Source of the DNA: Saururus chinensis
Lineage: Eukaryota; Streptophyta; Magnoliopsida; Piperales; Saururaceae
DNA: 64,000 bases
Direction of reading: 5' to 3'
NCBI GenBank assembly: GCA_035235625.1
Contig: CP141148.1
Span: 16,369,057-16,433,056 of the forward strand
How positions within the stretch are numbered: position 1 is the first letter of the stretch; every line of letters begins with the position of its first letter. The translations under genes were made by a program, and so were the position numbers. Shown here in pieces: positions 61,501-64,000 of this stretch. The notes under the pieces are model-generated. The model did not search any database and had not been told where the DNA came from. It saw only the letters and a list, made by a program, of their open reading frames with translations.

Positions 61501-64000
61501 TATCATTTAAAGTATAAAGAGACCTCCCATTCATTTGTTATGTTAGTAATAACGAATTAAATTAACAATGTGATTCCACAATTTGACTGTTCTTCCTTAA
61601 TAACTTATATGATTTTATTCGCTTAACTAGATTTAGAACAAAGCCCTAAACCTCATCACTAATATATATTTTGTTATATTAAATAAATGCATATTTATTT
61701 TTCAAGTTCAAAAGAATTAATTAAACATACTAAACGATGAACAAATTAGACCATTTTTGGTCAAGTTATATTCATTTAATCGATTAATACCAAAGTAAGT
61801 TAAGAACATACACAAATCGTTATATCATTTAAAGTTCAAATAGAGCTCCTATTCATTTCTTATATTCATAATAACAAATCAAATTGAAAAAGTATTCCAT
61901 AATTTAACTGCTCTTCCTTAACTTATACGATTTTATTCGCTTATCTAGATTTAGAATAAAATACTATAGCTCATCACGAATGTATATTTAATTATTTTAA
62001 ATAATTACATACTTATTTACTAAATTTGAAAGAATGAATCAAACGTACTAAATGACAAACCAATCAAACAATTTTTTATTAAGTTATATGTTTTTAATTG
62101 ATTAAAACCGAAGTTAGTTAATAATGTACACGAATCTCTATATCATTTATAGTTTAAAGATACCTCTCATTCATTTTTTATGTTTATAATAAGGAATCAA
62201 CTTAAAAAGTGATTCCACTATTTGACCGTTCTTTCTTAATTTATATGATTTCATTCTCTTAACTAGATTTAGAACAAAGCACTAAAGTTCGTCACAAATG
62301 TATATTTAATTGTTTTAAATAGCTACGTACTAAATGATAGACAATTAGACCACTTTTGGCCAACTTATATCATTTTGATCGATTAAAACTGAAGTAAGTT
62401 AAGAATGTGCACAAATCGTTATATCATTTAAAATTTAAAGAGACCTCTCATTCATTTGTTACGTTCGTAAGAATGAATTAAATTTACAAAGCGATTTCAC
62501 AATTTGACCGGTCTATCTTAACTTATATGATTTCATTTGCTTAACTTGATTTAGAACAAATCACCAATGGTTATCATGAATGTATATTTAATTATTTAAA
62601 ATAACTATGTACTCATTTGCTAAGTTCAAAAAAATGAATGAAACATATTAAACGACGAACCAATCAGTTAACTTTTGGTTAAGTCATATCGTTTTAATCA
62701 ATTAAAATTAAAGTAAGTTAAAAATGTGTAAGAATCATTATATCGTTTATATAGTTTACAAAGACCTCCCATTAATTTATTAATTTCATAATAACAAATC
62801 AAATTATCAACATGATTCTACAATTTGATTGTTTTACCTTAACTTATATGATTTCATTCTCTTAACTAGATTTAGAGCAAAACACCAAAGCTCGTAATGA
62901 ATATAAAGTTAACTATTTTAAATAACTACATACTCATTTATTAAGTTCAAAATAATGATTTAAACGTACAAAATGATGAACTAATTAAACCACTTTTTGT
63001 CAAGTTATATCCTTTTAATCGATTAAAACCGAAGTAAGTTAAGAATGTGTGCAAATTATTATATCATTTATAGTTTAAAGAGACCTCCCATTGATTTGTT
63101 ACGTTCAAAATAACAAATCAAATTGATAAAGTGATTCCACAATTTGACTGTTCTTCCTTAACTTATATGATTTTATTCGCTTAAATAGATTTAGAACAAA
63201 GCCCCAAAGCTCCTCATGAATATATTTAATTATTTAAAATGAATGCGTACTCATTTACTAAGTTCAAAAGACTTAATTAAATGTACTAAAGAACAAACCA
63301 ATTAAACCATTTTTGCTCAAGTTATATCTATTTAATCGATTAAAACCGAAGTAAGTTAAGAATATACGCAAATCGTTATATCGTTTAAAGTTTAAAGAGA
63401 CATGTTATTCATTTTGTACCTTCGTAATAACTAAACAAATTGACAATGCGATTCCACAATTTGACCATTCTTCCTTAACTTATATGATTTTATTCACTTA
63501 ACTAGATTTAGAATAAAGCACTAAAGCTCATCACAAATGTATATTTAATTATTTTCAATAACGTACTCATTTGCTAAATTCAAAAGAATAAATCAAACAC
63601 ACTAAACGACAAACCAATCAAACCACTTATTGTCAAGTTATATCCTTTTAATTGATTAAAACCGAAGTAAGTTGAGAATGTATAGAAATCGTTATATCGT
63701 TTATAGTTTAAAGAGACCTCCCAATCATTTGGTATGTTTATAATAACAAATCAAATTAATAAAGTGATTCCACAATTTGACTGTTATTTCTTAATTTATA
63801 TGATTTTGTTCTCTTAAATAGATTTAAAATAATGCAGCAAAGCTCGTCACGAATATAATTTAATTATTTTAAATAACTACATACTCCTTTGTTAAGTTCG
63901 AAATAATGAATTAAACATACTAAACGATGAATTAATTGGACCACTTTTGGTCAAGTTATATCCTTTTGATCGATTAAACAGAAGTAAGTTAAGAATGTGC

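Larger units (their letters stand above)
45831..64000 (-). repeat. Satellite array, subfamily R, block 2 (about 57 monomers, continues past the window)
   Basis: All monomers are inverted relative to the left arrays and carry the R markers. The 'gaagtaag' landmark at 63031, 63348, 63664 and 63981 gives spacings of 317, 316 and 317 bp. Several monomer variants recur, including one with 'aactaggtagtcatttgcta' and 'gataaagtgatacaacaatt' (47870, 49450, 57730-59100), which suggests local higher-order organisation. Most open stretches here are under 75 codons and lack any domain. No transposon interrupts this block. Confidence 0.95.

Noticed and set aside
1-64000. tRNA, rRNA, host exons or microRNA precursors
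   Set aside because: No conserved tRNA box pair, rRNA segment or domain-bearing host exon was recognised by eye; a dedicated search was not possible.

Overview
The window is plant heterochromatin: a tandem satellite array invaded by LTR retrotransposons. I see no intact gene, host exon, rRNA, tRNA or CRISPR array. A plant origin is inferred from a degenerate Ty3/gypsy chromovirus with a C-terminal chromodomain-like end and a primer-binding site resembling initiator-Met tRNA, from its multi-kilobase LTRs, and from the AT-rich satellite of about 317-320 bp. I cannot name the species.

Layout. Bases 1-356 are non-satellite flank, so the left edge of the array lies inside the window. The satellite runs in one orientation (called forward, subfamily F) at 357-9899, 17711-26351 and 38683-39006. 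It then switches to the opposite orientation (subfamily R) at about 39007-40876 and 45831-64000. F and R are diverged versions of one monomer with fixed diagnostic differences. Each monomer looks like an old head-to-tail dimer of two half-units of about 160 bp. Local higher-order structure includes a 637-bp dimeric repeat, a 209-bp deleted monomer repeated in tandem, and several small duplications.

Three LTR families interrupt the array. Family A (forward) is a solo LTR at 9900-17710 and a degenerate Tekay-like element at 26352-38682, in which gag, protease, reverse transcriptase, RNase H, integrase and chromodomain remains are recognisable but broken. Family B (reverse) is an apparent solo LTR nested inside the A solo LTR at 10108-14825, with a second fragment at 40877-43200; both carry a GC-rich core. 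Family C (reverse) is nested in the 5' LTR of the A element at 28208-31206, with another piece at 43201-45830 next to the B fragment; it carries minisatellites of 46, 92 and 25 bp and a 204-bp duplication.

Order of events (inference): the satellite dimer arose and spread, subfamilies F and R diverged, A elements inserted into F arrays, B and C then inserted into or next to A copies and into R, and deletions trimmed the elements. Nothing here looks able to express a functional protein. The points of interest are the satellite's internal dimer structure, its two oppositely oriented subfamilies and the junction between them.
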